Shown piece by piece: positions 1 to 7,868 of a DNA stretch of 64,000 bases. Under the pieces are notes generated by a model. It saw only the letters and a list, made by a program, of their open reading frames with translations. It did not search any database and was not told where the DNA came from. How positions within the stretch are numbered: position 1 is the stretch's first letter; each line of letters starts with the position of its first letter. The stretch is taken from contig NZ_JAATOM010000009.1 in the NCBI RefSeq assembly GCF_019207085.1, positions 62,001 to 126,000 on the forward strand. Reading direction: 5' to 3'. A program made the translations under genes and the position numbers. Origin of the DNA: Variovorax sp. dw_308. GTDB taxonomy: Bacteria; Pseudomonadota; Gammaproteobacteria; Burkholderiales; Burkholderiaceae_C.

Positions 1-554
1 AACGAGCCGAACTGTTCGGCGCCGTTGTAGTCGCGCGTATTGGGCACGCCCTTCATCGCGCAGGCCTCGAGGAAGACCCTGTTCAACGCGCTCGGGTTGC
101 GCACTTCCGCTGCGTTCAACGGGCCGCCCGTGCCGTGGAAGGGGTCGTCGCGAAAGGTCTCGTTGTTTTCGGCGCGCTTGAAGTACGGCAGGATCTCGTC
201 GTAGGACCAGCCGGGGTTGCCGAGCGAGGCCCAGTGGTCATAGTCCCACTTGTTGCCGCGCACATAGACCATCGCGTTGATGGAGCTCGACCCGCCGAGC
301 GTCTTGCCGCGCGGCTGGTAGCCCTGGCGGCCGTTCAGGCCCTTTTGCGGGACGGTCTTGTAGGCATAGTTGTTGAACGGAATGGGCAGCATCGCCACCA
401 CGCCGATCGGCGCATGGATGAAGACGCTCTTGTCCGGTCCGCCAGCTTCCAGCATGCACACGCTGGTGCTGGAGTCCTCGCTCAATCGAGAAGCGACGAC
501 GCAACCGCCGGAACCGCCGCCAACGACGACGTAGTCAAATTCTTCAATGCTCAT
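1..554 (-). CDS. GMC-family oxidoreductase (choline dehydrogenase-like), N-terminal part
   Basis: This is the first 184 residues of a flavin-dependent alcohol or choline dehydrogenase-like enzyme; the rest lies beyond the left edge. The protein begins MSIEEFDYVVVGGGSGG, an FAD-binding Rossmann motif at about residues 8-20, followed by the ribose-binding acidic residue in MLEAGG. The GMC signature GKTLGGSSSINAMVYVRG follows at about residues 83-100. GMC enzymes oxidise primary alcohols, choline or polyethylene glycol-like substrates with FAD; the substrate cannot be told from this end. The ATG at 554 is the first in-frame start before the Rossmann motif. The gene is divergent from the AraC-type regulator at 715, the usual arrangement for a regulator and its target. 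Confidence 0.93.
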   Translation of the reverse strand, partial: MSIEEFDYVVVGGGSGGCVVASRLSEDSSTSVCMLEAGGPDKSVFIHAPIGVVAMLPIPFNNYAYKTVPQKGLNGRQGYQPRGKTLGGSSSINAMVYVRGNKWDYDHWASLGNPGWSYDEILPYFKRAENNETFRDDPFHGTGGPLNAAEVRNPSALNRVFLEACAMKGVPNTRDYNGAEQFGS

Positions 555-714
555 GGTTGTGTCTCAGTTCTCTCGTGGATCAGGTGCCTGGATTCGTGAC
601 GCAGCGTGCGAAGGAGAAGCGTCTACCGGCGGGTATAAGTGCCGGAGTGCCGGCGCGGGTGCGAATGTAGGGCGGCACTCGGGTCGCGCCTAGGTCCAAC
701 TCCGCCACAATCGG

Positions 715-1830
715 GTGAAAATCCGCCAAGAATTCACAATCTGTCAGAACGTGCGTAATTCCATTGCCTTTCAGGCTCCCTCGCGGCGGATCACCATCCG
801 CGAGGCCGGCGACCCGGGCCGCCCGCTGCACAGCATGCAGGGCCTTGGCGCCCTCGTCGATGCCATGGCCGAGCAGGGTGTCGACGCCGTGACGCTTTTC
901 GCCGGGACCGGCATCGTCCCACAGGCCATCTCCGACCACGAGGCCCGCATCTCGCACCGCCAGAAGATCGCGCTCTTCGACAATGTGCGGCGACTCTCGA
1001 ACGACTCGGCGGTGGGCTTGCGGGCGGGGCAGCGCCAGCGCCTGTCCGACTTCGGCGTCTATGGCTATGCGCTCCTGAGCAGCGCGACCTTCGCAGAGGC
1101 CATCGATTTCGGCATCAAGCATATTCGCCTGGCCGGCCCGGTCATCGAGAAGAGCTTCCGGATCGAGGGCGACGTTGCCATTTTCGAGGGCCACGGCTTC
1201 GCCGAACTGGGGCCGCTGTTGCCGATGGCCTCCGAGTTCTGGTTCAGTTCGATGCAGGTGCTGATCAGCCGCATCCTGGAACGTCCCTTCGAGGCGCTGT
1301 GCCTGCAGTTGCCCTACCCGGCACCCGCCGCCGCACCGCACTACGAGGACATCCTGCGTTGCCCGGTGAACTTCGATGCGCCGGCGATGCAATGGCGCTT
1401 CGATGCCCGGCTGCTGGAGCTGCCGCTGCCCAATGCCAATCCCATCACGGCGCAGGTATCTTCGGCCTTTTGCCATCGCATGCTGGAGGCGGCAGATGGC
1501 GTCGAGAACCCGCTGGTCCAGGCGATCAAGGAAATCTGCCTCAACGCGTCAGGCGGCCTGCCTCGGGCCGAACAGATGGCCCATCGGCTGAACCTGTCGA
1601 GCCGGACACTGCACCGCCGCCTGGCCGACGCAGGCACCACCTACCAGGGCATCGTCGACGGCGTGCGCAAGCGCCTTGCCATCGAGTTCCTGGAACGCAC
1701 CCAACTGTCGGTCGGCGAGATCGCGGAGCGCACCGGCTTCTCGGACGAGTCGAACTTCCGCAAGGCCTTTCGCAAGTGGACCAACCAGACCACCACCTTC
1801 TACCGAGAGCGCCGCGCCGAGAAGGTGTGA
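715..1830 (+). CDS. AraC-family transcriptional regulator with arabinose-binding-like N-terminal domain
   Basis: Regulator with an N-terminal ligand domain of the OruR/ArgR-like AraC group (from about MQGLGALVDAMAEQGVD to the LPLPNANP segment) and a C-terminal AraC double helix-turn-helix (LSSRTLHRRLADAGTTYQ, then VGEIAERTGFSDESNFRKAFRKWT). It probably controls the divergent GMC dehydrogenase. The start is uncertain: the open frame begins with GTG at 715, but the conserved domain only begins near ATG 835, which would give 331 residues, a normal family length; neither has a good ribosome binding site. The last codons (GAG AAG GTG TGA) lie inside the left arm of an interspersed inverted repeat, so the repeat supplies the C-terminus and stop codon. 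Confidence 0.9.
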   Translation: MKIRQEFTICQNVRNSIAFQAPSRRITIREAGDPGRPLHSMQGLGALVDAMAEQGVDAVTLFAGTGIVPQAISDHEARISHRQKIALFDNVRRLSNDSAVGLRAGQRQRLSDFGVYGYALLSSATFAEAIDFGIKHIRLAGPVIEKSFRIEGDVAIFEGHGFAELGPLLPMASEFWFSSMQVLISRILERPFEALCLQLPYPAPAAAPHYEDILRCPVNFDAPAMQWRFDARLLELPLPNANPITAQVSSAFCHRMLEAADGVENPLVQAIKEICLNASGGLPRAEQMAHRLNLSSRTLHRRLADAGTTYQGIVDGVRKRLAIEFLERTQLSVGEIAERTGFSDESNFRKAFRKWTNQTTTFYRERRAEKV

Positions 1831-1943
1831 ATATTTCTACTGCGGACGCCAATCTCGGGTCTGCGGTCCTCACCGTACGGGTGTACGGTTCCGGTCCTCG
1901 ACCCGACCTTGGCGCCCTCGCTACGAAATCTTCACACCTTCTC
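1819..1943. repeat. Interspersed inverted repeat, AGAAGGTGTG family, copy 1
   Basis: Left arm 1819-1840 and right arm 1921-1943 are inverted copies (GAGAAGGTGTGAA core, then ATTTC and TAC/TAG) around an 80-base spacer. A second copy lies at 25384-25445 with the same AGAAGGTGTG core. The left arm overlaps the end of the AraC-type gene. This is a REP/MITE-like element; no coding capacity was seen. Confidence 0.75.
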
Positions 1944-1950
1944 CGCTGCC

Positions 1951-2042
1951 GGTTTGGCGCCTGACAGCCGAGCCTCGCAGCCACGTGCATCGGCTCGGCT
2001 TGGCGCCTACCACCCGAGCTTGGCAGCAACGTGCATCAGCTC
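1951..2042. repeat. 46-bp imperfect tandem duplication at the 3' end of the response regulator gene
   Basis: Bases 1951-1996 and 1997-2042 are two head-to-tail copies, 38 of 46 positions identical by direct comparison. The inner copy encodes the last residues of the response regulator (ELMHVAAKLGW and stop). The outer copy, past the stop, would encode the similar EPMHVAARLGC. The duplication therefore spans the stop codon, with the outer copy now untranslated. Confidence 0.85.
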
Positions 2043-2636
2043 CGCCACGGTGCGCGTCTGCATGCGTTCCATGATGCGCGCACGGTGGAACTTGACGGTC
2101 TGTTCGACGATGCCCAGGTCGCTGGCGATCTGCTTGTTGAGCCGGCCCTTGACGACGGCGGCAAGCACCTCGCGCTCGCGGGCGGTCAGCGTGGCCAGCC
2201 GGGCCTCGCAGGCCGCGGCGTCGGCGTTGGCCTGGCGTGTCGACGCGTCCTGCGCCACCGCCATCCGCACCGCGTCGATCAGGGCTTGCGCGCTGACCGG
2301 CTTGGTCAGGAAGTCGGCGGCGCCGGCCTTGATGGCCTGCACGGTCATGGGAATGTCGCCATGCCCGCTGAGGAAGACGATCGGCAGCGGGTGGCCGGTC
2401 TCCGCGAGCCGGCGTTGCAACTCGAGCCCGTCGAGCCCGGGCATCGTCACGTCCAGCACGATGCAGCCGCGCGAGCGCGGGTCGGGCCGCGTGAGGAAGG
2501 CCTCGGCGGACGCGAAGCTGTCGACGCGCCAGCCTTCCTCGCGCAGCACGCGCGCGAGCGACTTGCAGACGGCCGGGTCATCGTCGACGAGGAACACGGT
2601 TTCCGGTTCGGGCATGGTGATTTCCATGGGATGCAT
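2007..2636 (-). CDS. FixJ-type response regulator (receiver + LuxR helix-turn-helix)
   Basis: DNA-binding response regulator of 209 residues. The receiver domain shows the acidic pocket (FLVDDDPAV), the phospho-acceptor in VLDVTMPG, the conserved Ser in FLSGHGD and the Lys in LTKPVS. The LuxR/GerE domain (LTAREREVLAAVVKGRLNKQIASDLGIVEQTVKFHRARIMERM) is at the C-terminus. It is the partner of the kinase at 2637-4907: the kinase stop TGA (2637-2639) directly abuts the ATG at 2636, so translation is probably coupled. A second start at 2615 (MPEPETVFLVDDD), preceded by a GGAA, matches the usual FixJ N-terminus better. The 3' end is duplicated (see the repeat at 1951-2042). Confidence 0.95.
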   Translation of the reverse strand: MHPMEITMPEPETVFLVDDDPAVCKSLARVLREEGWRVDSFASAEAFLTRPDPRSRGCIVLDVTMPGLDGLELQRRLAETGHPLPIVFLSGHGDIPMTVQAIKAGAADFLTKPVSAQALIDAVRMAVAQDASTRQANADAAACEARLATLTAREREVLAAVVKGRLNKQIASDLGIVEQTVKFHRARIMERMQTRTVAELMHVAAKLGW

Positions 2637-4907
2637 TCAAATGGACTGCCGCAACGGCCATGTGACAACGAAGGTGGCGCCGCCTTCCGGGTTGTTGCTG
2701 GCGGCAAGCGTGCCGCGGTGCGCCGTGATGATCGACTTGCAGATCGCCAGGCCCATGCCGGTGCCGCCGGCCTTGGTGCTCCAGAACGCGTCGAACACGC
2801 GGCGGATGTCCTGGGGGTCGATGCCGGTGCCGCGGTCGATCACATGGACGCGCACGTCGGAGTCGTCGCATTCGGTGCGGATGCTGAGCTTGCGCTGGGG
2901 CGGGGCGGCCTGGCTCATGGCGTCGGCCGCGTTGAGGATGAGGTTCAGCAGAACCTGTTGAAGCTGCACGCGTCCGCCTTCGATCAAGGGCAGCCACGGC
3001 GCGAGTTCGGTCGCGGTGCCGACGTGGCGGCGCGCGAGTTCGGTCCGGACCAGGTCCAGCGTCTCCGCCACCAGTTCGTTCAGGTTGAGCGGCGCGATGT
3101 GCATCTCGCCGTGCTTGAAGAGCGCGCCCAGGCGCCGGATGATCTCGGCGGCGCGCCGATCCTCGCTGATGATGTCCTCGCAGATCTCGCGCACCTCGTC
3201 CAGGTCGGGCTGGTCGCGCCTCAGGATCTTGCGCGCGGCCTCCGCGTTGCCGAGGATGGCGGCCAGCGGCTGGTTGAGCTGATGCGCGATCGAGGCCGAC
3301 ATCTGCCCCATCATCGACACGCGGGTCATGTGCGTCAGCGCGGCGCGGTCTTTCTCGGCCTGCAGCTCGGCTTCCTTGCGGACGGTGACGTCGAGCGCCA
3401 CCCCGGTCATGCGGTGATCGGAACCGGCCTCGGCACGGCCGCGCGCGGCCATCCACCGTACGCTGCCGTCGGGCTCCAGCACGCGGTACTCGACGTCGAC
3501 TTCCTCGTCCCGTGCCACGGCACGGCGCACGGCGCTGTCGACGACTTCGCGGTCGGCCGGATGCACCGTGTCCAGAACGCGATCGAACCGGACCGGCTGC
3601 GCCTTCGACAAGCCGACGTACTCGCGCAGTTCGGTGAGCGGCCAGATCTTGTCGCGGCCCACGTCCCACACCCACATCGACAGCCGGGCAGCGCGCGCCG
3701 CCAGGTTCATGCGCCGCTCGCTTTCCTCCAGCGCCGACACGGTGCGACGACGCAGGCGCCACTCGACGAGCAGTGCGGCGATCAGCAGGCTTTGCAATAC
3801 GAGCACGCCAGAGAAGAACAGCGCCTGGCTCCGGTACCGTTCCCAGAAAGTCGGCGCCCTGAAATGGACGATGGCATCGGCCGGCAGCATGTCCTCGGAG
3901 ATGCCCCACTTGACCGCCTGCCGCCAGTCGATCTGCACGTGCGAAGGCACGCGGGCCGGCAGGTCGAGCGCCGCGGGCAGCACGCCGTCCAGCAAGGTGT
4001 CGATGGCCTTCGCCGCTTGCCGCCCCATCTCCTGGTAGCTCGGCATCTGCCCGCCCACGACACCGGCGCCGATGAAGGTGCTGTAGGGGCCGTAGACCGG
4101 CGCGTTGGATGCTTCGGCGATGAGCGCGGCGGATTCCCGGGGCCGGAACACGCGGTCGGCTCCGTCCTGGAAATAGCCGGGCGTGAACACCACGGCATCG
4201 CCGCCCAGATGCTGCAGCCGCTCCGCCAGGGCATCGCTGGGAAGGCCCGCGAGGTATTCGACGGGGACGTGCAGGTCGAGTCCGGCGATGATCGCGCGCG
4301 TCTCGGCCGCAAGCCGTCGGTCGCTCGCGCTGGCGCCCGTGACCACCACCAGCCGCCGCGTCCCGGGATGCCAGCGCAACGCCTGCTGGATGGTCCCGCC
4401 GAAGTCGTAGTCGATCGGTACGCCGACGACGTTGGCGGGCAGGGGTTGCACCTTTGCAATGGCATCCCTGGCGACGGCGAGGTGAACCACGGGGACGTCG
4501 GGGAACAACTGCGCGCGATGGCGCAGCAGGAAATCGAGCGCGGGCCGGCCTCCGGCGACGAGGACTTCGGGCTTGCGCAGGGCGTACTTGTCGCGCAGGT
4601 AGGTGATGATGGTCTGTTCGTAGGCTTCGCCGGTAAACGCGGGGTCGTCGAGGAATTCGGTGAAGAAGTCGACATCGCGGTCGACCGGTTCGCTGAAGCT
4701 TTCCCGCAGGCCGCGCTCGACCTCGATGTTGGCCGGGAGCTGCTTGTCGTTGGAGAAGATCACAAGCACGTTCCGGCCCGTGGGCTGCTGTGCGCAGGCC
4801 GTGGCGATGGGCAGCAGGAAGCATGCAAGCAGCATCACAAGGTGCACGAGGGCGCCGTGAGTTGAGCCGGTCTCGGGCATGTCCCGGCGCGGGGTCGAAC
4901 AGATCAT
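2637..4907 (-). CDS. Hybrid-sensor histidine kinase with periplasmic ABC-receptor-like domain
   Basis: Membrane histidine kinase. Order of parts: a signal segment (LVMLLACFLLPIATACAQ); an extracytoplasmic domain of about 300 residues resembling the ABC_sub_bind family (NVLVIFSNDKQLPANIEVERGLRESF onward); one transmembrane helix (ALFFSGVLVLQSLLIAALLVEW); a PAS domain; a phospho-acceptor His region (ASIAHQLNQPLAAILGNAEAA); and an ATPase domain with N box (LNLILNAADAM) and G boxes (DRGTGID, GTGMGLAICKSI). The sensor presumably reads a small molecule, perhaps a carboxylate or aromatic, but the ligand is unknown. Start codons at 5015, 4952, 4907 and 4880 are all in frame; 4907 gives a positively charged N-region (TPRRD) before the signal core. 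It forms an operon with the response regulator at 2007. Confidence 0.9.
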   Translation of the reverse strand: MICSTPRRDMPETGSTHGALVHLVMLLACFLLPIATACAQQPTGRNVLVIFSNDKQLPANIEVERGLRESFSEPVDRDVDFFTEFLDDPAFTGEAYEQTIITYLRDKYALRKPEVLVAGGRPALDFLLRHRAQLFPDVPVVHLAVARDAIAKVQPLPANVVGVPIDYDFGGTIQQALRWHPGTRRLVVVTGASASDRRLAAETRAIIAGLDLHVPVEYLAGLPSDALAERLQHLGGDAVVFTPGYFQDGADRVFRPRESAALIAEASNAPVYGPYSTFIGAGVVGGQMPSYQEMGRQAAKAIDTLLDGVLPAALDLPARVPSHVQIDWRQAVKWGISEDMLPADAIVHFRAPTFWERYRSQALFFSGVLVLQSLLIAALLVEWRLRRRTVSALEESERRMNLAARAARLSMWVWDVGRDKIWPLTELREYVGLSKAQPVRFDRVLDTVHPADREVVDSAVRRAVARDEEVDVEYRVLEPDGSVRWMAARGRAEAGSDHRMTGVALDVTVRKEAELQAEKDRAALTHMTRVSMMGQMSASIAHQLNQPLAAILGNAEAARKILRRDQPDLDEVREICEDIISEDRRAAEIIRRLGALFKHGEMHIAPLNLNELVAETLDLVRTELARRHVGTATELAPWLPLIEGGRVQLQQVLLNLILNAADAMSQAAPPQRKLSIRTECDDSDVRVHVIDRGTGIDPQDIRRVFDAFWSTKAGGTGMGLAICKSIITAHRGTLAASNNPEGGATFVVTWPLRQSI

Positions 4908-5035
4908 TGTTCCCGGGTGATTCACTGGATGTCGTCGCGCAGGAACGGACATCGGGATCGGATGGAGGTGCGTAATGTAGCTGTTTAGACTGACAGTCAA
5001 CTGCGCAGGAATCAAGGTAAAAAAGTGTTATTTCA

Positions 5036-5053
5036 TTCGCAGAAAACTGCGAA
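5036..5053. promoter_or_regulatory. Perfect 7-bp inverted repeat upstream of the kinase gene
   Basis: TTCGCAG and CTGCGAA flank AAAA in the short spacer between the kinase and IclR genes. It could be an operator for the two-component operon or a weak terminator for the IclR gene. No function is proven by sequence alone. Confidence 0.3.
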
Positions 5054-5165
5054 ATGCGGTACCTCTCGCGGTCCCCTGTCGCGGCAAGCCCGGCATGGCC
5101 TGGGCGTACTTGGCACAGTACGTGGCAGCGACGTGGCAGGGGCGCCCGAGGGCGGCGGAACCGCT

Positions 5166-5948
5166 TCAACCCGCCCGCATGGGCGCGAGCTGCGGCAACA
5201 TGCCGGCGATCTCCGACTTCATCGACCGTGCCAGTTCCTCCGAGCGCGCCCGTGACAGGCGGGTGCGCGGCGCGATGATGCTCATCGCGGCATCGCCGCA
5301 CGATCCCATGGGGAACCGCAGGCCCACGCCCGCGACGCCGCCAGCGCCGATCTGCGAATGCCCTCGCGCCCGCGTCTGCACCGCCCAGCGCTGCAGCCTG
5401 GCCAGGCCGAGTTCGTGCGACTGGTACTCCTCGCGGTGGCGCTGGTAGTGCTGTGCGAGCGCATCCTCAGGCAGCCTGGCCAGCAGCGCGATACTGGCCA
5501 CGCCCAGGCCCAGCAGCCGGGTGCCTCCCACGTTCAGCGCAAAGGAACGCACCGGGTGGGCGCCTTCCTCCAGGTGCAGGCAATGGCTGTAGTCGCCTGA
5601 GCGCAGCACCAGGAACACGTTGTCTCCCGACAGGCGCGCCAGCGACTTCATCACCGGGCGGCAGGCCTGCACCAGCGGGGAACGGTCCATGCAGGCCGCG
5701 CCCCATGCCATCGCCTCGATGCCCAGGTGGTAGAGACCGCTGCGCGCATCCCGCGCGACCAGGCCCTGGTTCACGAGGCTGGACACGATGCGCCATGCCG
5801 TCGTGCGGTCCAGTCCGGTGCGCGCGACCAGATCGCGCAACGCGATGCCGGACACATGTTCGCGCGCGATCCAGCGCAGCAGCGCCGACGCCCGGTCGAT
5901 GCTCTGGGCGCCCGGCACGGTGAGGGTTTTCGCGGACGGAACAGCCAT
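5166..5948 (-). CDS. IclR-family transcriptional regulator
   Basis: 260-residue regulator with an IclR winged helix-turn-helix (SIDRASALLRWIAREHVSGIALRDLVARTGLDRTTAWRIVSSLVNQGLV) and a C-terminal effector domain (SLARLSGDNVFLVLRSG through GLRFPMGSCGDAAMSI). The ATG at 5948 is chosen because the N-terminus of the family follows directly and a palindrome (5951-5967) abuts it; an upstream in-frame start at 6035 would place that palindrome inside the gene. It is divergent from the carboxyltransferase/acyl-CoA dehydrogenase genes at 6216-9095, which are its most likely targets. The effector is unknown. Confidence 0.92.
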   Translation of the reverse strand: MAVPSAKTLTVPGAQSIDRASALLRWIAREHVSGIALRDLVARTGLDRTTAWRIVSSLVNQGLVARDARSGLYHLGIEAMAWGAACMDRSPLVQACRPVMKSLARLSGDNVFLVLRSGDYSHCLHLEEGAHPVRSFALNVGGTRLLGLGVASIALLARLPEDALAQHYQRHREEYQSHELGLARLQRWAVQTRARGHSQIGAGGVAGVGLRFPMGSCGDAAMSIIAPRTRLSRARSEELARSMKSEIAGMLPQLAPMRAG

Positions 5949-5950
5949 GT

Positions 5951-5967
5951 TGTGCACATTGTGCACA
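5951..5967. promoter_or_regulatory. Near-perfect palindrome, probable IclR operator
   Basis: TGTGCACATTGTGCACA reads as two 8-base inverted halves around one central base. It begins two bases upstream of the IclR start codon, a position where binding would block expression of the regulator itself. Autoregulation is an inference from position. Confidence 0.5.
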
Positions 5968-6046
5968 TAGAGACGACAAGTGTTTGCGCTGTCGCGGCGC
6001 GTGCCCTTGAATGGGTTCACACACCACAAGATCAAGGGACAAACTC

Positions 6047-6127
6047 ATGCGTTCATTGCTTCGTCGCCTCGGCGGCGGCGCGGAAGAGGTGATGAAGGAC
6101 CTCATCGCGAAGCGGCTGGACTTATGA
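6047..6127 (+). pseudogene. Remnant of an acyl-CoA dehydrogenase C-terminus
   Basis: A 26-codon frame ending in LGGGAEEVMKDLIAKRLDL and a stop. Acyl-CoA dehydrogenases typically end in a gGgt-EIM-xx-IAkrmGL block, and the intact dehydrogenase at 7869 has IGGGADEVMLMVIARQMGL in the same place. The upstream in-frame bases show no further similarity, so this looks like the tail of a deleted dehydrogenase gene left just before the carboxyltransferase gene. It is too short to be a functional enzyme. Chance similarity is possible, but the block is long and ends with a stop at the expected spot. Confidence 0.55.
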
Positions 6128-6215
6128 CGCGCCGGCCGACACACCCGCAAGCCCGCCATGCGGGGCTGTGCCATTTCCAGCCGCCCCTTCGCACCCCTTT
6201 CGCCGAAGCATTTCC

Positions 6216-7835
6216 ATGACGCCCTTCGTATCCCGCATCCAACCCGCCTCCGGGGCCTTCCAGGCGCAGCGCGCCGGCATGCTCGCGCTGATCGACGAGC
6301 TGCGCGCGCTGGAGCAGCGCGCGGCCGACGCTTCCGCGCGCGCCGCCGCGAGCTTCGCGAAGCGCGGCGCCTTGCTGCCACGCGAGCGCCTGACGCGCCT
6401 GCTCGACTTCGGCCGGCCCTTCCTGCCGATCGCCAGCATCGCGGGCTATGCCATGGACGACCCCGACCTGGCCGCCGTCGTGCCCGGTGGCTCGCAGCTC
6501 GCCGGCATCGGCTTCGTGAGCGGCGTGCGCTGCATGGTCGTGGTCAACGACTCGGGCATCGACGCGGGCGCGCTGACCGAGTCCGGCAACCAGAAGATCA
6601 TGCGTTGCCAGGAGATCGCGCTCGCCAACAAGCTGCCCTTCGTGCACCTGGTGGAGTCGGCTGGGGCCAACCTGCGCAAGTACCGCGTCGAGAAGTTCAT
6701 CCGCGGCGGCGGCATGTTCTACAACCTTGCGCGCCTGTCGGCCGCGGGCCTGCCGGTGGTGACCGTGGTGCACGGTTCGTCGACCGCGGGCGGCGCCTAC
6801 ATGCCGGGCCTGTCGGACTACGTGGTGATGGTGCGCGGCCAGGCCAAGGCCTTCCTCGCCGGTCCGCCGTTGCTGAAGGCCGCCACCGGCGAGATCGCCA
6901 CGGCCGAAGCGCTGGGCGGCACCGACATGCACGCCAGCATCAGCGGCCTCGCCGAATACGTGGCCGAGGACGATGCGCATGCCATCGACATCGCGCGCGA
7001 CATCGTGGACAACCTCGGCTGGCAGTGTGCGGACGACGCCCTCGCAGCAAGCGCGCCGCCGCCGCGCCTGGACCCCGAGGAACTGGCCGGCGTCATGGTG
7101 CTCGAGCACCGCAAGCCGGTGGACATGCGCGAAGTCATCGCACGCCTCGTCGACGATTCCCGCTGGATGGATTTCAAGCCGGACTACGGCACGGCCACCG
7201 TCTGCGGACAGGCCCGCATCGAGGGCCACCCCGTGGGCTTCGTCAGCAACAACGGGCCGATCGACCCGGCCGGCGCCACCAAGGCCGCGCAGTTCATCCA
7301 GCTCTGCAACCAGTCGGGCACGCCCATCGTCTACCTGCAGAACACCACCGGTTTCATCGTCGGCCGCGCGTCGGAAGAGGCCGGCATGATCAAGCACGGC
7401 TCGAAGATGATCCAGGCCCTGGCCAACTCGCAGGTGCCGCAGGTCACGATCTATTGCGGGGCTTCTTTCGGCGCCGGCAACTACGGCATGTGCGGGCGCG
7501 CATTCCATCCAAGCTTCTGCTTCTCCTGGCCCAACGCACGCACCGCCGTCATGGGTGGCGAGCAGGCCGCCACCACGATGGAGATCGTTGCGCGCCAGCA
7601 GGCCGAGCGCAAGGGCCGCCCGCTCGACGAGGCGCGCCTTGCCGCCCAGAAGGAAGAGATCGTCGGCAATTTCGAGCGCCAGGCCAGCGCCTTCTACACC
7701 AGCGGCCACATGCTTGACGACGGCGTGATCGACCCGCGCGACACGCGCGCGGTGCTGGCCTTCGTGCTTGCCACGGCACGCGAGGCTGCACAGCGCAGCA
7801 CGCGGCCCATCCAGTTCGGCGTCGCGCGTTTTTGA
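6216..7835 (+). CDS. Acyl-CoA carboxylase, carboxyltransferase (beta) subunit
   Basis: 539-residue carboxyltransferase of the methylcrotonyl/geranyl/propionyl-CoA carboxylase beta family. The two crotonase-like halves are visible: the N half with LVESAGANL and VVHGSSTAGGAYMPGLSDYVVMV, and the C half with FIQLCNQSGTPIVYLQNTTGFIVGRASEEAG, GASFGAGNYGMCGRAF and WPNARTAVMGGEQAATTM. It transfers the carboxyl group from biotin to an acyl-CoA. It closely resembles LiuB/AtuC-type proteins, but no biotin carboxylase/biotin carrier subunit is in the window, so the partner must be elsewhere. ATG 6216 is preferred over 6168 because the family N-terminus begins there. It is followed 33 bases later by an acyl-CoA dehydrogenase, as in leucine or terpenoid acyl-CoA degradation operons. 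Confidence 0.93.
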   Translation: MTPFVSRIQPASGAFQAQRAGMLALIDELRALEQRAADASARAAASFAKRGALLPRERLTRLLDFGRPFLPIASIAGYAMDDPDLAAVVPGGSQLAGIGFVSGVRCMVVVNDSGIDAGALTESGNQKIMRCQEIALANKLPFVHLVESAGANLRKYRVEKFIRGGGMFYNLARLSAAGLPVVTVVHGSSTAGGAYMPGLSDYVVMVRGQAKAFLAGPPLLKAATGEIATAEALGGTDMHASISGLAEYVAEDDAHAIDIARDIVDNLGWQCADDALAASAPPPRLDPEELAGVMVLEHRKPVDMREVIARLVDDSRWMDFKPDYGTATVCGQARIEGHPVGFVSNNGPIDPAGATKAAQFIQLCNQSGTPIVYLQNTTGFIVGRASEEAGMIKHGSKMIQALANSQVPQVTIYCGASFGAGNYGMCGRAFHPSFCFSWPNARTAVMGGEQAATTMEIVARQQAERKGRPLDEARLAAQKEEIVGNFERQASAFYTSGHMLDDGVIDPRDTRAVLAFVLATAREAAQRSTRPIQFGVARF

Positions 7836-7868
7836 ACAGCGCGCCTTCCCGCTTTTCAGGACACATCC

